From positions 1-64,000 of the forward strand of contig NZ_LSJI01000225.1 in the NCBI RefSeq assembly GCF_001557235.1: 64,000 nucleotides of DNA, read 5' to 3'. The notes beneath the pieces were generated by a model. The model was not told where the DNA came from and searched no databases. It saw nothing but the letters and a program-made list of their open reading frames with translations. Positions 17,322-28,318 of this stretch are shown piece after piece (within the stretch, counting starts at the first letter, position 1; each line of letters starts with the position of its first letter). This stretch comes from Phenylobacterium sp. CCH9-H3 (GTDB lineage: Bacteria > Pseudomonadota > Alphaproteobacteria > Caulobacterales > Caulobacteraceae). The position numbers were made by a program, and so were the translations under genes.

Positions 17322-18893
17322 ATGGGCATATCGCGGCGGGCGTTCCTGGAACGCGTGGGCAAGGCCGGCGGCTACGGCGCGCTGTTCGTCACCATGCAGG
17401 GCCTCGGGCTCCTGGCGGCGCCGCGGGCCTATGCCGGGCCGCCCAAGCTTCCGGCCGGCAGTGGCAAGGGCGTCAAGGTGGCCGTGCTCGGCGCCGGGAT
17501 CGCGGGCCTGGTCGCCGCCTACGAACTGCGCAAGGCCGGCTATGAGGTGACGGTGCTGGAGGCTCAGGACCGTCCAGGCGGCCGCGCCTGGAGCGTCCGC
17601 CGGGGCACGGTGATCCGGCAGATGGACCGGCCGGACCAGGTCGTCGACTGGGAGGATGGCCGCCACCACTACATGAACGCCGGCCCCGCCCGGATCCCCC
17701 AGACGCACCACGCGATCCTCGGCTACTGCCGCGACCTCAACGTGCCGCTGGAGGTGATGGTCAATGGCAACCGCACCGCCAAGCTGGACTATGCCGGCAA
17801 GGTGGTCACCAACGGCCAGGCGATCAATGACACCCGCGGCGCCTTCTCCGAACTGCTGGCCAAGGCCATCGACAAGGGCGCGCTCGACCGCGAACTGACC
17901 GGCGTCGATAAGCAGCGGCTGATGGGCTATCTCGGCGCCTACGGCGACCTCGACCCCAAGCACATCTATTCCGGCGCCGGCGCCCGGTCGGGCTTCAAGA
18001 ACCACCCCGGCGGCTATGCCCACCCGCCCAGCGGCGTCGATCCGCTCCGGCTGTCCGACCTGATGCAGGCGCAGTTCTGGGGCATCTCGGGCTTCTTCGA
18101 AGAACTGATCGAGATGCAGGCCACCATGCTGCAGCCGGTCGGCGGCATGGATCGCATCAGCTACGCGCTCTACGATCAGGTGAAGCCGTCGGTGACCTTC
18201 GGCGCGGTGGTGAAGGAGATTCGCCGCGCCGGCCGAGGCGCCAGGATTGTCTATTCGGCTGGCGGCGCGGCCCGCACCCTGGACGCCGACCATGTGGTCG
18301 TGACCATCCCGCTGCCGGTCCTCGCCAAGATCCCGTCCGACTTCTCGCCGCGGGTGCAGGCGGCCATCGTCTCGGGAGGCAAGACCTATCCGCACGGCAC
18401 CAAGGTGGCCTGGCAGAGCCGGCGCTTCTGGGAGCAGGACGACTACCAGTTCGGCGGCCTGGGCTGGACCGACCAGCCCAATGAGCTGATCTGGTATCCG
18501 TCCGGCGGCTTCGGTGAGAAGACCGGCGTCATCATGGGGGCCTACTCCATCGGCTTCTCAGGCATCCTCAACCCGCCGAAATACGCCGGCATGTCGTTCG
18601 AGGAGCGCTATGCCGTCTCACGCGCGGTGATCGACAAGTTCCATCCCGGCCGCGGCAAGGAGCTGGAAAAGCCCTTCACCGTCTCATGGAAGCAGACGCC
18701 CTTTGCCGAAGGGGTGTCCGTCGGGTGGAGCGAGAACCAGCGCTCGACGGACTATGCCGAGCTCTGCAAGCCGGACGGCCCGTTCTACTTCGCCGGCGAG
18801 CACATGAGCTACATCAACGCCTGGCAGGAAGGCGCCGCGCTGGCGGCGCACGAGGCGATCCAGCTGATCCAGGCGCGGGTCTCCGCGGCCTGA
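17322..18893 (+). CDS. Flavin-containing amine oxidase, Tat-exported
   Basis: The 523-residue protein starts with a twin-arginine-like signal (SRRAFLERVGKAGGYGALFV), followed by the FAD dinucleotide fold VAVLGAGIAGLVAAYELRK and GGRAW. It ends with YFAGEHMSYINAWQEGAALAA, the closing FAD motif of the monoamine oxidase/L-amino-acid oxidase family. It would oxidise an amine or amino acid outside the cytoplasm, giving peroxide. The ATG has GGGGA upstream. It follows the CoA-transferase gene with a 96-base gap. Confidence 0.88.
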   Translation: MGISRRAFLERVGKAGGYGALFVTMQGLGLLAAPRAYAGPPKLPAGSGKGVKVAVLGAGIAGLVAAYELRKAGYEVTVLEAQDRPGGRAWSVRRGTVIRQMDRPDQVVDWEDGRHHYMNAGPARIPQTHHAILGYCRDLNVPLEVMVNGNRTAKLDYAGKVVTNGQAINDTRGAFSELLAKAIDKGALDRELTGVDKQRLMGYLGAYGDLDPKHIYSGAGARSGFKNHPGGYAHPPSGVDPLRLSDLMQAQFWGISGFFEELIEMQATMLQPVGGMDRISYALYDQVKPSVTFGAVVKEIRRAGRGARIVYSAGGAARTLDADHVVVTIPLPVLAKIPSDFSPRVQAAIVSGGKTYPHGTKVAWQSRRFWEQDDYQFGGLGWTDQPNELIWYPSGGFGEKTGVIMGAYSIGFSGILNPPKYAGMSFEERYAVSRAVIDKFHPGRGKELEKPFTVSWKQTPFAEGVSVGWSENQRSTDYAELCKPDGPFYFAGEHMSYINAWQEGAALAAHEAIQLIQARVSAA

Positions 18894-18915
18894 CGCGTCT
18901 GCCGATCCAGAAATG

Positions 18916-18946
18916 AAAAAGGGCCGCGCGGTTCGCCGCGCGGCCC
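18916..18946 (-). terminator. Rho-independent terminator of the urc1-urc4-upp operon
   Basis: GGGCCGCGCGG TTCG CCGCGCGGCCC is a perfect 11-base stem with a 4-base loop (18921-18946). On the minus strand it is followed by TTTTT, so it terminates leftward transcription from upp, leaving a 3' UTR of about 170 bases. The A-run before it on the plus strand may let it also stop the amine oxidase transcript. Bases 18947-19117 show no gene. Confidence 0.8.
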
Positions 18947-19117
18947 GAAGTTCGAGGAAGGAGAACGCCCCGAGAGGGCAAGGCCACTGTGTGACCGACG
19001 TTCACCTGCCGACAGAGGACACCGGTGTCGCGAGTCGGATTTGCCGCAAGACGCCCAGGATCGAAGCACGATCGACCCCGGGCGCCTGAATCCACGGCAA
19101 GGCCCGGCCCCTGAGAC

Positions 19118-19759
19118 TCAGCGCGTGCCGTACATCCGGTCCCCGGCGTCGCCCAGGCCGGGCAGGATGTAGCCATGGTCGTTCAGCCGCTCGTCGACGG
19201 CGGCTGTCCAGAGGCGGACCCCGGGATGGTGGCCGTGGAATTTCGACACGCCCTCCGGCGAGGCCAGCAGGCAGGCCATGCGGATATCCCGGGCCCCCGC
19301 TTCGAGCAGGCGGTCGACCGCCGCGATGGCCGTATTGCCGGTGGCCAGCATCGGGTCGATCACCACGACCGCGCGCTCGGCGATGTCGGCCGGGGCCTTG
19401 AAGTAGTACTCCACGCAGGCCAGCGTCTGGGGATCGCGGTAGAGGCCGACGTGGGCCACGCGCGCGGCGGGAACCAGCTCCAGCATCCCGTCCAGCATGC
19501 CCATTCCCGACCGCAGGATCGGCGCGAACACCAGCTTCTTGCCGGCGAGCTGCGGCGCCTTCATCCGCGACAGAGGGGTCTCGATCTCGACCTCTTCCAG
19601 CCGCAGGTCGCGGGTCACCTCGTAGCAGAGCAGCGCGCCGATCTCCTTGAGCAGCTGCCGGAAGCTCTTGGTCGAGGTGTCCTTCTTCCGCATCAGGGTC
19701 AGCTTGTGCTGCACCAGCGGGTGGTCGACGACAGTGACGCCCTTCGTCTCGCGAACCAT
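19118..19759 (-). CDS. upp: Uracil phosphoribosyltransferase
   Basis: The 213-residue protein has all UPRT signatures: the N-terminal [28 protein letters not shown], the PRPP loop [14 protein letters not shown], and the uracil-binding C-terminus [17 protein letters not shown]. It converts uracil and PRPP to UMP. The ATG at 19759 follows GAGGGGA. It lies 12 bases after urc4 and so belongs to the URC operon, where the yeast homologue Urc6 is the entry enzyme of URC uracil breakdown, besides the salvage role. Confidence 0.95.
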   Translation of the reverse strand: MVRETKGVTVVDHPLVQHKLTLMRKKDTSTKSFRQLLKEIGALLCYEVTRDLRLEEVEIETPLSRMKAPQLAGKKLVFAPILRSGMGMLDGMLELVPAARVAHVGLYRDPQTLACVEYYFKAPADIAERAVVVIDPMLATGNTAIAAVDRLLEAGARDIRMACLLASPEGVSKFHGHHPGVRLWTAAVDERLNDHGYILPGLGDAGDRMYGTR

Positions 19760-19771
19760 CTTCAAGTCCCC

Positions 19772-20935
19772 TCAGAAAACCGTGCCGTCGGAGATGACGG
19801 CGATGGGCGGCGACAGGTCGGGCCGCTTCGCCTGCGCGATCCGCCGGCCCGCGGCCCACGACCCGCCCTCGAGGACCCGCGCCAGCGGAAAGTCCTCGGC
19901 GCTGACGCCCAGGCGGTCGCGCACCAGCGGCGCCAGCTTGTCGAGGAGGGCCACGGTCAGCGAGCGCCATCCCACGACCAAGGCGCTGTCGACGGGATGG
20001 CCGCGCGATGCATCCTCGGGATCCTTGAGGACCAGCACGCCCGTGTCCACGAACAGCCCGCCGTTCCGATACTCGGCCAGGCCGGTCAGGCCGTCGATAT
20101 CGACCACCTGGACGCCCGCCGCCTGTAGCGGTTCGATCAGCGAATAGCTCATCCACTGGCTGAGCTTGTGCAGGGGGACGTAGCCCTCGATCGCGGGGTG
20201 GGTCCAGCAGTCGCCCAGCGGCGCGCCGCCCAGGGTCAGGCGGCCGGGCCAGATGGGGCCCAACGCCTGCAACAGGACGTCGAGGATGACCGGCGCCGGA
20301 AGCCGGCCATCCGCGGCGCGCCCGGCCATGACGTCGAACAGCGAGCCGGGCCGGCCCACCGCCTCGCCAAGCCGCCGCAGAAGCGCCGCGCGCCCCTCCA
20401 GGCCGACGAGCGGGTTGTCGGCGGAAACCTGGAACGCCGCCGCGATCATCGCCGCATCCACCTTGTCCAGCGCATCGGCGCGCAGGGGATCGGCCGGGTC
20501 GGACGACAGGGCGCCGGACTCGAAAAACCGCAGCGACGCCACGCCCAGCCCTTCGGACCGCCCCAGCACCGCCCCGGTAACGGCGTCGCGGTAGCGCCAG
20601 GCCGAGCCCGCGCCGGCGTCCAGCAGCACCGACGGGATCACCAGGTCGAAGGCCGCACGCCCCAGGGCCGCCGGATCGGACGGCTTCTCCCGCTCGTCCC
20701 ACAAGTCGCGCCCTTCGACGACGAAGTGCCGCCAGCGGGCGTGGAACGGGACCTTGAGGTCGGGATAGTTCAGCCGCACCGTCTCGGCCGTCAGGTCGGC
20801 CGCCGCCGCCAGCCGCCCCATGTCCACGCGCCATTCCGCCAGGCCGCCCGCTTCGGCGATGGCCAGCATCTCGTGGGCGCGGCTCCGCACCGCCGCCGCG
20901 GACAGAAGCCCGCGGGCGGTCTCGCTCTCGTTCAC
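19772..20935 (-). CDS. urc4: URC4/Urg3 (DUF1688) uracil catabolism protein
   Basis: The 387-residue protein matches the DUF1688/URC4 family found with URC1 in fungi and bacteria: a start of the form LLSAAAVRSRAHEMLAIAE, FHARWRHFVVEGRDLW, and DCWTHPAIEGYVPLHKLSQWMSYSLIEPLQ in the middle. Fungal genetics places it in the URC pathway that degrades uracil through UMP-derived ribosyl-urea to 3-hydroxypropionate and urea; its exact reaction is not settled. The GTG start at 20935 has AAGGA upstream and is two bases past the urc1 stop. Confidence 0.88.
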   Translation of the reverse strand: MNESETARGLLSAAAVRSRAHEMLAIAEAGGLAEWRVDMGRLAAAADLTAETVRLNYPDLKVPFHARWRHFVVEGRDLWDEREKPSDPAALGRAAFDLVIPSVLLDAGAGSAWRYRDAVTGAVLGRSEGLGVASLRFFESGALSSDPADPLRADALDKVDAAMIAAAFQVSADNPLVGLEGRAALLRRLGEAVGRPGSLFDVMAGRAADGRLPAPVILDVLLQALGPIWPGRLTLGGAPLGDCWTHPAIEGYVPLHKLSQWMSYSLIEPLQAAGVQVVDIDGLTGLAEYRNGGLFVDTGVLVLKDPEDASRGHPVDSALVVGWRSLTVALLDKLAPLVRDRLGVSAEDFPLARVLEGGSWAAGRRIAQAKRPDLSPPIAVISDGTVF

Positions 20936-20937
20936 GC

Positions 20938-22194
20938 CTAGAATTCCTTCAGATCCCGGCCGACCGTCTTCTTGAGGTCTTCCGCCGACGGCGCGCCTTC
21001 CGGCGTGAAATAGCCGGCAGCCTTCTTGGCCTCCATCTCCACGCTGGCGTCCGGGGGGACCAGCTCGTCCGGGATCGGCACCCGCTCCCCGATCTCGATC
21101 CCGCCGCCGACCAGGGCGTCGTACTTCATGTTGGACATCGAGACGAAGCGGTCGATCCGCCGGATGCCCAGCCAGTGGATGATGTCGGGCATCAGCTGCT
21201 GGAAGCGGGCGTCCTGCACCCCGGCCACGCATTCGGTGCGCTCGAAATAGGTCGCCGCCTGGTCGCCGCCCGGCTGCCGCTTGCGCGCATTGTAGACGAG
21301 GAACTTGGTCACCTCGCCCAGCGCTCGGCCTTCCTTGCGGTTGTAGACGATCAGGCCGGTCCCACCGTCCTGAGCCTGTCGCGTCGCCTCCTCGATCCCG
21401 TGGGTGAGGTAGGGACGGCAGGTGCAGATGTCCGAGCCGAAGACGTCCGAGCCGTTGCATTCGTCATGCACGCGGCAGGTAAGCGGGACCGAGCGATCGC
21501 CCAGCTTCGTCGCATCACCGAAGATGTAGAGCGTGATCCCACCGATGGGCGGGAGGAACACCTGCATGTCGGGCCGGGTCACCAGCTCCGGATACATGCC
21601 GCCGGTCTGTTCGAAGAGCGTCCGGCGCAGGGTCTGTTCGTCCACGCCGAACCGCGCCGCCACGCCGGGCAGATGCCAGACGGGGTCGATGGCGGCCTTG
21701 GTCACCGCGATGTCGCCGGTTTCGTACAACACCTTGCCGTCGGCCCTCAGCCGGCCGGCGCGCATGGCGTCGGCGATCTCGGGCAGCGTCAGCCGGGCCT
21801 TGGTGACCGCGATGGTCGGGCGGATGTCGACACCCTCGGCGATCTCGGCGGCGAAGTCCTCGGCGATGCGGGCGCCCCAGGGATCCAGCGAGACGATCTT
21901 GCCCGCCTCGCTCCACTGCGGGTGCGGCCCCACCGGCACGACCGGATGGGTGTTGACCAGCTCCGGGCGGATCATCGGATCCATGGCGCCCGAGGCCACC
22001 GCCAGCGCCCGATAGACGGAATAGGCGCCGCCGTGGGCGCCGATGGCGTTGCGGTCGGTCCCGGCGTTCGCCGTGGCGATGACGGGGCCGCGTTCGCGGG
22101 CGGTGGACGCATCCCAGACGATCGGAAAGCGGCTGGCCGCGCCCGTGCCCGGGTGCGACGTCAGGCGGATATGCGATGTCCTGTTGCCGGACAT
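20938..22194 (-). CDS. urc1: URC1-type GTP cyclohydrolase II homologue (uracil catabolism)
   Basis: The 418-residue protein has a RibA-like core with the zinc cysteines Cys246, Cys257, Cys259 at the GCHII spacing (HDECNGSDVFGSDICTC). The GCHII QEGRGIGL motif is altered to RKEGRALGEVTK, and the long N-terminal half is absent from RibA. This architecture with urc4 and upp identifies URC1, which opens the pyrimidine ring of an UMP-derived substrate rather than making a riboflavin precursor. The ATG at 22194 has GGAGG upstream; the open frame continues much further but that part is antisense to ureD and rejected. Confidence 0.88.
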   Translation of the reverse strand: MSGNRTSHIRLTSHPGTGAASRFPIVWDASTARERGPVIATANAGTDRNAIGAHGGAYSVYRALAVASGAMDPMIRPELVNTHPVVPVGPHPQWSEAGKIVSLDPWGARIAEDFAAEIAEGVDIRPTIAVTKARLTLPEIADAMRAGRLRADGKVLYETGDIAVTKAAIDPVWHLPGVAARFGVDEQTLRRTLFEQTGGMYPELVTRPDMQVFLPPIGGITLYIFGDATKLGDRSVPLTCRVHDECNGSDVFGSDICTCRPYLTHGIEEATRQAQDGGTGLIVYNRKEGRALGEVTKFLVYNARKRQPGGDQAATYFERTECVAGVQDARFQQLMPDIIHWLGIRRIDRFVSMSNMKYDALVGGGIEIGERVPIPDELVPPDASVEMEAKKAAGYFTPEGAPSAEDLKKTVGRDLKEF

Positions 22195-22217
22195 AGGGCT
22201 CGAACCTCCAGAGTCGA

Positions 22218-22255
22218 AAAGGCCCTGTCGCCGGGTTCGCCGGCGCAGGGCCTTT
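22218..22255 (-). promoter_or_regulatory. Terminator-like hairpin in the urc1 leader
   Basis: On the minus strand AAAGGCCCTG/CAGGGCCTTT (10 bases) continues into CGCCGG/CCGGCG with one bulged A and loop CGAAC, and ends in TTTT. It lies 23 bases before the urc1 start with no upstream co-directional gene. It is therefore in the 5' leader and may act as an attenuator for uracil catabolism. Confidence 0.5.
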
Positions 22256-22317
22256 GAGAGACGAGCATGATCCTGGCGCTCCGACTTGGCAAGAAATCCC
22301 GAAGGCGGTCCAAAAGG

Positions 22318-22340
22318 CGGCGCCCAAAAACCGGGCGCCG
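22318..22340. repeat. Hairpin between urc1 and ureD
   Basis: CGGCGCCC-AAAAACC-GGGCGCCG is a perfect 8-base stem in the divergent urc1/ureD control region. TTGACG (22345-22350) follows and could be a -35 for ureD, but no good -10 was seen. Confidence 0.4.
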
Positions 22341-22407
22341 GCGGTTGACGCATGCACGCACCCCAGCGTTGTCTGGACACCTCCGACGCGCGCCTCAGGG
22401 TGAGCCC

Positions 22408-23241
22408 GTGATCCAGGGGCCTGCTTCTCTGCCGGAACTGCCAAAACTGCAGCGCGCACGTGGCGCCGGGCGCATCGTCGTGGCCGCCGATGGCGGGCGC
22501 ACGCGGCTGGTGCGCCTGTTCCAGGACGGCTGCGGCAAGATCCGGCTGCCGCGCGACGCTCGCGCCGTCGGGCTCGAGGCTGTCCTCATCAATTCGTCCG
22601 GCGGACTGACGGGCGGCGACCACATGGAGTGGCTGGCCACCGCCGGCGACGGCGGCCGCCTGACGCTGTCGACCCAGGCCTGCGAGAAGGTCTACCGCGC
22701 CCGCGATGGCGAGGCTCGGCAGCGGGTCGGCCTGATCCTGGGCGAACGGGCCCGACTCGACTGGCTTCCGCAGGAGACCATTCTGTTCGACGGCGGCGCC
22801 CTGTCGCGCACGCTGGAAGCCGACCTGGCTGCGGGCGCGCGCCTGCTGGCGGTTGAGGCGGTGATCCTCGGCCGCACCGCCATGGCCGAGACCGTGCGCC
22901 ACGGCCTGCTGCGCGATCGCTGGCGGATCCGCCGCGAGGGCCGGCTCGTGTTCGCCGACGATCTGCGCCTGGACGGCGCCATCGCGGAACTGGCCGCCCA
23001 GGCGCCGGTGCTGGACGGCGGCCGCGCCTTCGCCTCGCTGCTGCTGGTGGACGAGGATGCCGGGCGCCTGCTGACGCCGCTGCGGGCCGCGCTGGGAAAG
23101 CATGGCGGCGCCAGCGTCTTCGATGGCAAGCTGTTCGCCCGCGTCGTCGCGCCCGACGGCTTCGCCCTGCGCGAGGCGCTGCTTCCGGCGCTGGAGATTC
23201 TGCGCGACGGCGAGCCCCTGCCCCGGGTCTGGAGGACCTGA
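22408..23241 (+). CDS. ureD: Urease accessory protein UreD
   Basis: About 277 residues with family landmarks RLFQDGCGKIRLPR, VLINSSGGLTGGD, TLSTQACEKVYRA and LDWLPQETILFDGG. UreD is the scaffold that binds the urease apoprotein and recruits UreF and UreG for nickel insertion. The GTG at 22408 is selected because AGGGTGA lies upstream and the protein then starts as the family does; an open frame to 22267 adds an unrelated Arg-rich segment. It is the first gene of the urease operon and abuts ureA. Confidence 0.9.
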   Translation: MIQGPASLPELPKLQRARGAGRIVVAADGGRTRLVRLFQDGCGKIRLPRDARAVGLEAVLINSSGGLTGGDHMEWLATAGDGGRLTLSTQACEKVYRARDGEARQRVGLILGERARLDWLPQETILFDGGALSRTLEADLAAGARLLAVEAVILGRTAMAETVRHGLLRDRWRIRREGRLVFADDLRLDGAIAELAAQAPVLDGGRAFASLLLVDEDAGRLLTPLRAALGKHGGASVFDGKLFARVVAPDGFALREALLPALEILRDGEPLPRVWRT

Positions 23242-23544
23242 ATGAACCTGACGCCTCGCGAGAAAGACAAGCTGCTGGTCGCCATGGCCGCCGAGGTCGC
23301 GCGCAAGCGTCTGGCCCGCGGCGTGAAGCTGAATCACCCGGAGACGATCGCCCTGATCACCGACTTCGTGGTCGAGGGCGCCCGCGACGGCCGCAGCGTC
23401 GCCGACCTGATGGAGGCCGGCGCCCACGTCGTCGGCCGCGGCCAGGTCATGGAAGGCATCGCCGAGATGATCCACGACGTGCAGGTCGAAGCCACCTTTC
23501 CCGACGGCACCAAGCTGGTGACCGTCCACCACCCGATCCGCTGA
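23242..23544 (+). CDS. ureA: Urease gamma subunit
   Basis: The 100-residue protein is a typical Ure[51 protein letters not shown] and a closing TVHHPI. It is a structural subunit of the (UreABC) trimer. The ATG directly follows the ureD stop. Confidence 0.97.
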   Translation: MNLTPREKDKLLVAMAAEVARKRLARGVKLNHPETIALITDFVVEGARDGRSVADLMEAGAHVVGRGQVMEGIAEMIHDVQVEATFPDGTKLVTVHHPIR

Positions 23545-23555
23545 GGAAAACGACG

Positions 23556-23786
23556 ATGCAACGCAAGACCTGGAACAGGATCATTCCCACAGTCGCCGCC
23601 CTGTCGGCCACCGTGGTCGCCGGCCTGCCAGCTTCCGCCCATGAGGGCCATCACGAGCACATGGAAGCGGTGCAGGCCCTGCGCCATCTGGTCTCGCAGC
23701 CCGACCACCAGATCGCGTTCGCCGCGCTCATCGTCCTGGCCGCGGCCGCCGGCTGGGGCTGGCGCCGGGCGAAGGCGCGCAAGTGA
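23556..23786 (+). CDS. Small His-rich membrane protein inside the urease operon
   Basis: The 76-residue protein has a signal-like first segment ([20 protein letters not shown]), a metal-binding-like stretch [11 protein letters not shown] just after it, and one C-terminal membrane helix ([17 protein letters not shown]) ending in RRAKARK. GAGGAAA precedes the ATG and the stop overlaps the ureB GTG. The layout recalls the start of HupE/UreJ nickel permeases, but it is far too short to be one. A role in nickel handling is an inference from position and histidines. Confidence 0.75.
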   Translation: MQRKTWNRIIPTVAALSATVVAGLPASAHEGHHEHMEAVQALRHLVSQPDHQIAFAALIVLAAAAGWGWRRAKARK

Positions 23787-24087
23787 TCCCGGGCGAGATC
23801 ATCCCGGCCGACGGCGAGATCGAGCTCAACGCCGGGGCCGCCGTCGTGACGCTGCGCGTGGCCAACACCGGGGACCGGCCGATCCAGGTGGGCAGCCATT
23901 ACCACTTCTTCGAGACCAACCCGGCCCTGGGTTTCGACCGGGCCGCCGCCCGCGGCATGCGCCTGGACATCCCGGCGGGCACGGCCGTCCGCTTCGAGCC
24001 CGGCCAGTCGCGCGAGGTGACCCTCGTGCCCTTCGGCGGCGCGCGCGTGGTCTACGGCTTCCGGCAAGACGTCATGGGCGGGCTCTG

Positions 24088-24088
<1 letters not shown>
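23783..24088 (+). CDS. ureB: Urease beta subunit
   Basis: The 101-residue UreB has [35 protein letters not shown] and the closing GFRQDVMG. The GTG start forms a GTGA overlap with the preceding small gene, and its TGA overlaps the ureC ATG, indicating tight translational coupling. Confidence 0.97.
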
Positions 24089-25790
<1,702 letters not shown>

Positions 25791-25794
<4 letters not shown>

Positions 25795-26246
25795 CTACGA
25801 TCACCGACATCCTGCCCGCCGGCGCCTGGACGGGCGATCCCGCCGATCGGGTGACGCTGGACTACGACGGCCGCCACCGCCGGCGGATCGTGCTGACCGG
25901 CGCGTCCGGCGCCGAGTACCTGCTGGACCTCGCCGAGGCGACGCACCTGAAGGACGGCGATGGGCTGCAGCTGCCCGGCGGCGGCGTGGTGGCCGTCGTG
26001 GCGAGGCCCGAACCGCTTCTGGAGATCACCGCCCACACGCCGGCGGAGTTGATCCGCCTCGCCTGGCATATCGGCAATCGGCACCTCGCCGCCCAGGTCT
26101 TCGCCGACCGCATCCTGATCCGCCGTGACCACGTGATCGCCCACATGCTCCAGCACCAGGGCGCGCATGTGCGCGAAGTCATGGCGCCGTTCGATCCGGA
26201 AGGCGGGGCCTATCATGACCACGGGGCCCACGATCATGCCCACTGA
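25791..26246 (+). CDS. ureE: Urease accessory nickel chaperone UreE
   Basis: The 151-residue protein starts at a TTG that overlaps the ureC stop (TTGA). It has the UreE N-terminal peptide-binding fold, the conserved IGNRHLAAQ and [10 protein letters not shown] nickel-binding region and a short His-rich tail ([10 protein letters not shown]). It delivers nickel to UreG and the apoenzyme. No better start codon is available at the expected position. Confidence 0.92.
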
Positions 26247-26892
26247 AGCGCGGCTGCTCCGTCTCCTGACGTGGCTGTCGCCCGCCTTTCCCGTCGGCTC
26301 GTTCGGCTTCTCGCACGGGCTGGAGACGGCGATCCGCGAAGGCGCGGTCAACGACGTGCGCTCGCTCACGGGCTGGATCGCGGCCCTGCTCGAGCACGGG
26401 TCGGCCTGGACGGATGCGGTCCTGGCCAAGGCCGCCTGGACCGCCGTAACCGCCGAGGACCATGTGGCTCTCGACGAGATTGTCGAGCTCGCCGAGGCGA
26501 TGGCGCCTTCCCTGGAACGCCGGCGCGAGACCATGGCTCAGGGCGAGGCATTCCTGACCGCCGTCGCGGCCTGGAGCCCGCCGCCCATCATCCACGCGCC
26601 CTATCCCGTGGCGCTCGGCGCGGCCGCCGGGGCGGCGTGCCTCCCCCTGGAACCGGCCCTCATGGCCTGGCTGCACGCCTTCGCCGCCAACCTGGTGAGC
26701 GTGGCGGTGCGCGCCGTGCCGCTCGGCCAGTCCGATGCTCTGCAGGTGATCGCCGCCCTTGAGCCAGTCATCATCCGCACCGCGGCCCGGGCCGCGGAAT
26801 CCACCCTGGACGACCTCGGCTCGGCGACGCTCAATTCCGACATCGCCGCCATGCGGCATGAAACCCTGGACGGAAGGCTGTTCGGCTCATGA
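26215..26892 (+). CDS. ureF: Urease accessory protein UreF
   Basis: About 225 residues with [21 protein letters not shown] at the N-terminus and [15 protein letters not shown] near the C-terminus, both typical of UreF. UreF acts with UreD in the activation complex and gates GTP use by UreG. The ATG at 26215 follows GGAAGGCGGGG and overlaps the end of ureE by 32 bases; the ATG at 26236 (218 residues) is a real alternative. Confidence 0.92.
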   Translation: MTTGPTIMPTEARLLRLLTWLSPAFPVGSFGFSHGLETAIREGAVNDVRSLTGWIAALLEHGSAWTDAVLAKAAWTAVTAEDHVALDEIVELAEAMAPSLERRRETMAQGEAFLTAVAAWSPPPIIHAPYPVALGAAAGAACLPLEPALMAWLHAFAANLVSVAVRAVPLGQSDALQVIAALEPVIIRTAARAAESTLDDLGSATLNSDIAAMRHETLDGRLFGS

Positions 26893-27515
26893 GCGGCAAC
26901 GGACCCCTGCGCGTCGGCATCGGCGGGCCGGTCGGCTCGGGCAAGACGACCCTCACCGAGAAACTGTGCAAGGCGATGCGCGACCGCTGGTCCATCGCGG
27001 TGGTCACCAACGACATCTACACCCAGGAGGACGCCCTGATCCTGACCCGCCTCCAGGCCCTGCCGGAGGACCGGATCCTGGGCGTGGAGACCGGCGGCTG
27101 CCCGCACACGGCGATCCGCGAGGACGCCTCGCTGAACCTTGCCGCCATCGCCGATCTGAACCGCCGTCACCCCGACCTGGACGTCATCTTCATCGAGAGC
27201 GGCGGCGACAACCTGGCGGCCACCTTCAGCCCGGACCTCGCGGACCTGACGCTCTACGTCGTCAGCGTCTGCCAGGGCGAGAAGATCCCCCGCAAGGGCG
27301 GCCCCGCCATCACCCGCTCGGACCTCCTGATCATCAACAAGACCGACCTGGCCCCGCACGTCGGCGCCGACCTGTCGGTGATGGACCGCGACGCCCGGAC
27401 CGCCCGCGGCGAGCGGCCCCATGTCTTCACCGACCTTAGCCGGCTGCAGGGGGTCGACGAGGTCATAGCCTTCCTCGCCAAGGCCGGCGGGCTGCCGGTC
27501 GCCAAGGCGGCCTGA
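26889..27515 (+). CDS. ureG: Urease accessory GTPase UreG
   Basis: The 208-residue SIMIBI GTPase has the P-loop [11 protein letters not shown], the metal motif [17 protein letters not shown] and the base-recognition NKTD. It powers nickel insertion into urease. The ATGA overlap with ureF completes the operon order D-A-x-B-C-E-F-G. Confidence 0.97.
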   Translation: MSGNGPLRVGIGGPVGSGKTTLTEKLCKAMRDRWSIAVVTNDIYTQEDALILTRLQALPEDRILGVETGGCPHTAIREDASLNLAAIADLNRRHPDLDVIFIESGGDNLAATFSPDLADLTLYVVSVCQGEKIPRKGGPAITRSDLLIINKTDLAPHVGADLSVMDRDARTARGERPHVFTDLSRLQGVDEVIAFLAKAGGLPVAKAA

Positions 27516-27568
27516 CCGGAAGCACTGCTGCCAGGAAGCTGTCAGCAGCTCTGCGTGAAAGCAGGGTC

Positions 27569-28318
27569 ATGACCCGACCCATGCCCAATCGCCGCACCCT
27601 GCTCGCCGCCGGCGCTGCGCTGGCTGCTACACCGGCAAGAGCCGCAGCCGACGATCAAGTCCTCGAACTGCGCCAGTACACCTGCCACCCTGGCGGGCGG
27701 GATCGCCTGATCGAACTTTTCGAGCGCACGTTCGTCGCGCCGCAGGAGGCGCTGGGCGCGCAGGTGCTCGGGACGTTCCGCGACCGTGACGACCCCGACC
27801 GTTTCGTCTGGCTGCGCGGCTTCGACGACTATGCGGCGCGGCCGCAGGCCCTGGCGACCTTCTATGGCGGCCCGGTCTGGAAGGCCCATCGCGAGGCGGC
27901 CAACGCCACCATGCTGGATTCGGACAACGTGCTGTTGCTCAAGCCGGTCGATCCGTGGCGCAGGTCGCGGACCGGCCTGCCGCGCGAAATCCTGATCTAC
28001 GTCCATTACCTCGACAGCGATCTTGTCGCCCCTTTCGCGGCCTTCTTCGCGGGGACGATGCGGCCGCAGATCGAGGCGGATGGCGGGGAGATCCTGGGAA
28101 CCTTCGTCAGCGAGACGCGGCCAAACAACTTCCCGGCGCTGCCCGTGCGCGAGCGCGATCGGGTCTTCGTCTGGGCTGCGCATCCGACGGGCGGTGAAGC
28201 CGCTTTTCTCGCCCGCCGCCGCGCACGGACAGGTTGGCGCGAGACGGCGGGCGAAACATTGCTGCCGGCGCTGATGCGCAAGCCGGAGTTGCTGCGACTT
28301 GCCGCGACCGACGGCTAG
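27569..28318 (+). CDS. NIPSNAP family protein with Tat-like signal
   Basis: The 249-residue protein begins with NRRTLLAAGAALAATPARA, a twin-arginine-type leader. It continues with VLELRQYTCHPGGRDRLIELFER, the NIPSNAP dimeric alpha/beta-barrel signature. A second, weaker barrel repeat follows. The function is unknown. It is co-directional with ureG (53-base gap) and overlaps the convergent allantoicase stop by four bases. Confidence 0.8.
   Translation: MTRPMPNRRTLLAAGAALAATPARAAADDQVLELRQYTCHPGGRDRLIELFERTFVAPQEALGAQVLGTFRDRDDPDRFVWLRGFDDYAARPQALATFYGGPVWKAHREAANATMLDSDNVLLLKPVDPWRRSRTGLPREILIYVHYLDSDLVAPFAAFFAGTMRPQIEADGGEILGTFVSETRPNNFPALPVRERDRVFVWAAHPTGGEAAFLARRRARTGWRETAGETLLPALMRKPELLRLAATDG

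Noticed and set aside
16581..18395. 604-codon open frame on the minus strand
   Set aside because: Antisense to the CoA-transferase and amine oxidase genes, both clearly real.
18947..19117. Possible small RNA after upp
   Set aside because: Only a 3' untranslated stretch ending in a terminator is visible; no promoter or conserved fold could be supported.
22195..23532. Long N-terminal extension of the urc1 frame on the minus strand
   Set aside because: It is antisense to ureD and ureA, has no family match, and the ATG at 22194 has a ribosome-binding site and the right N-terminus.
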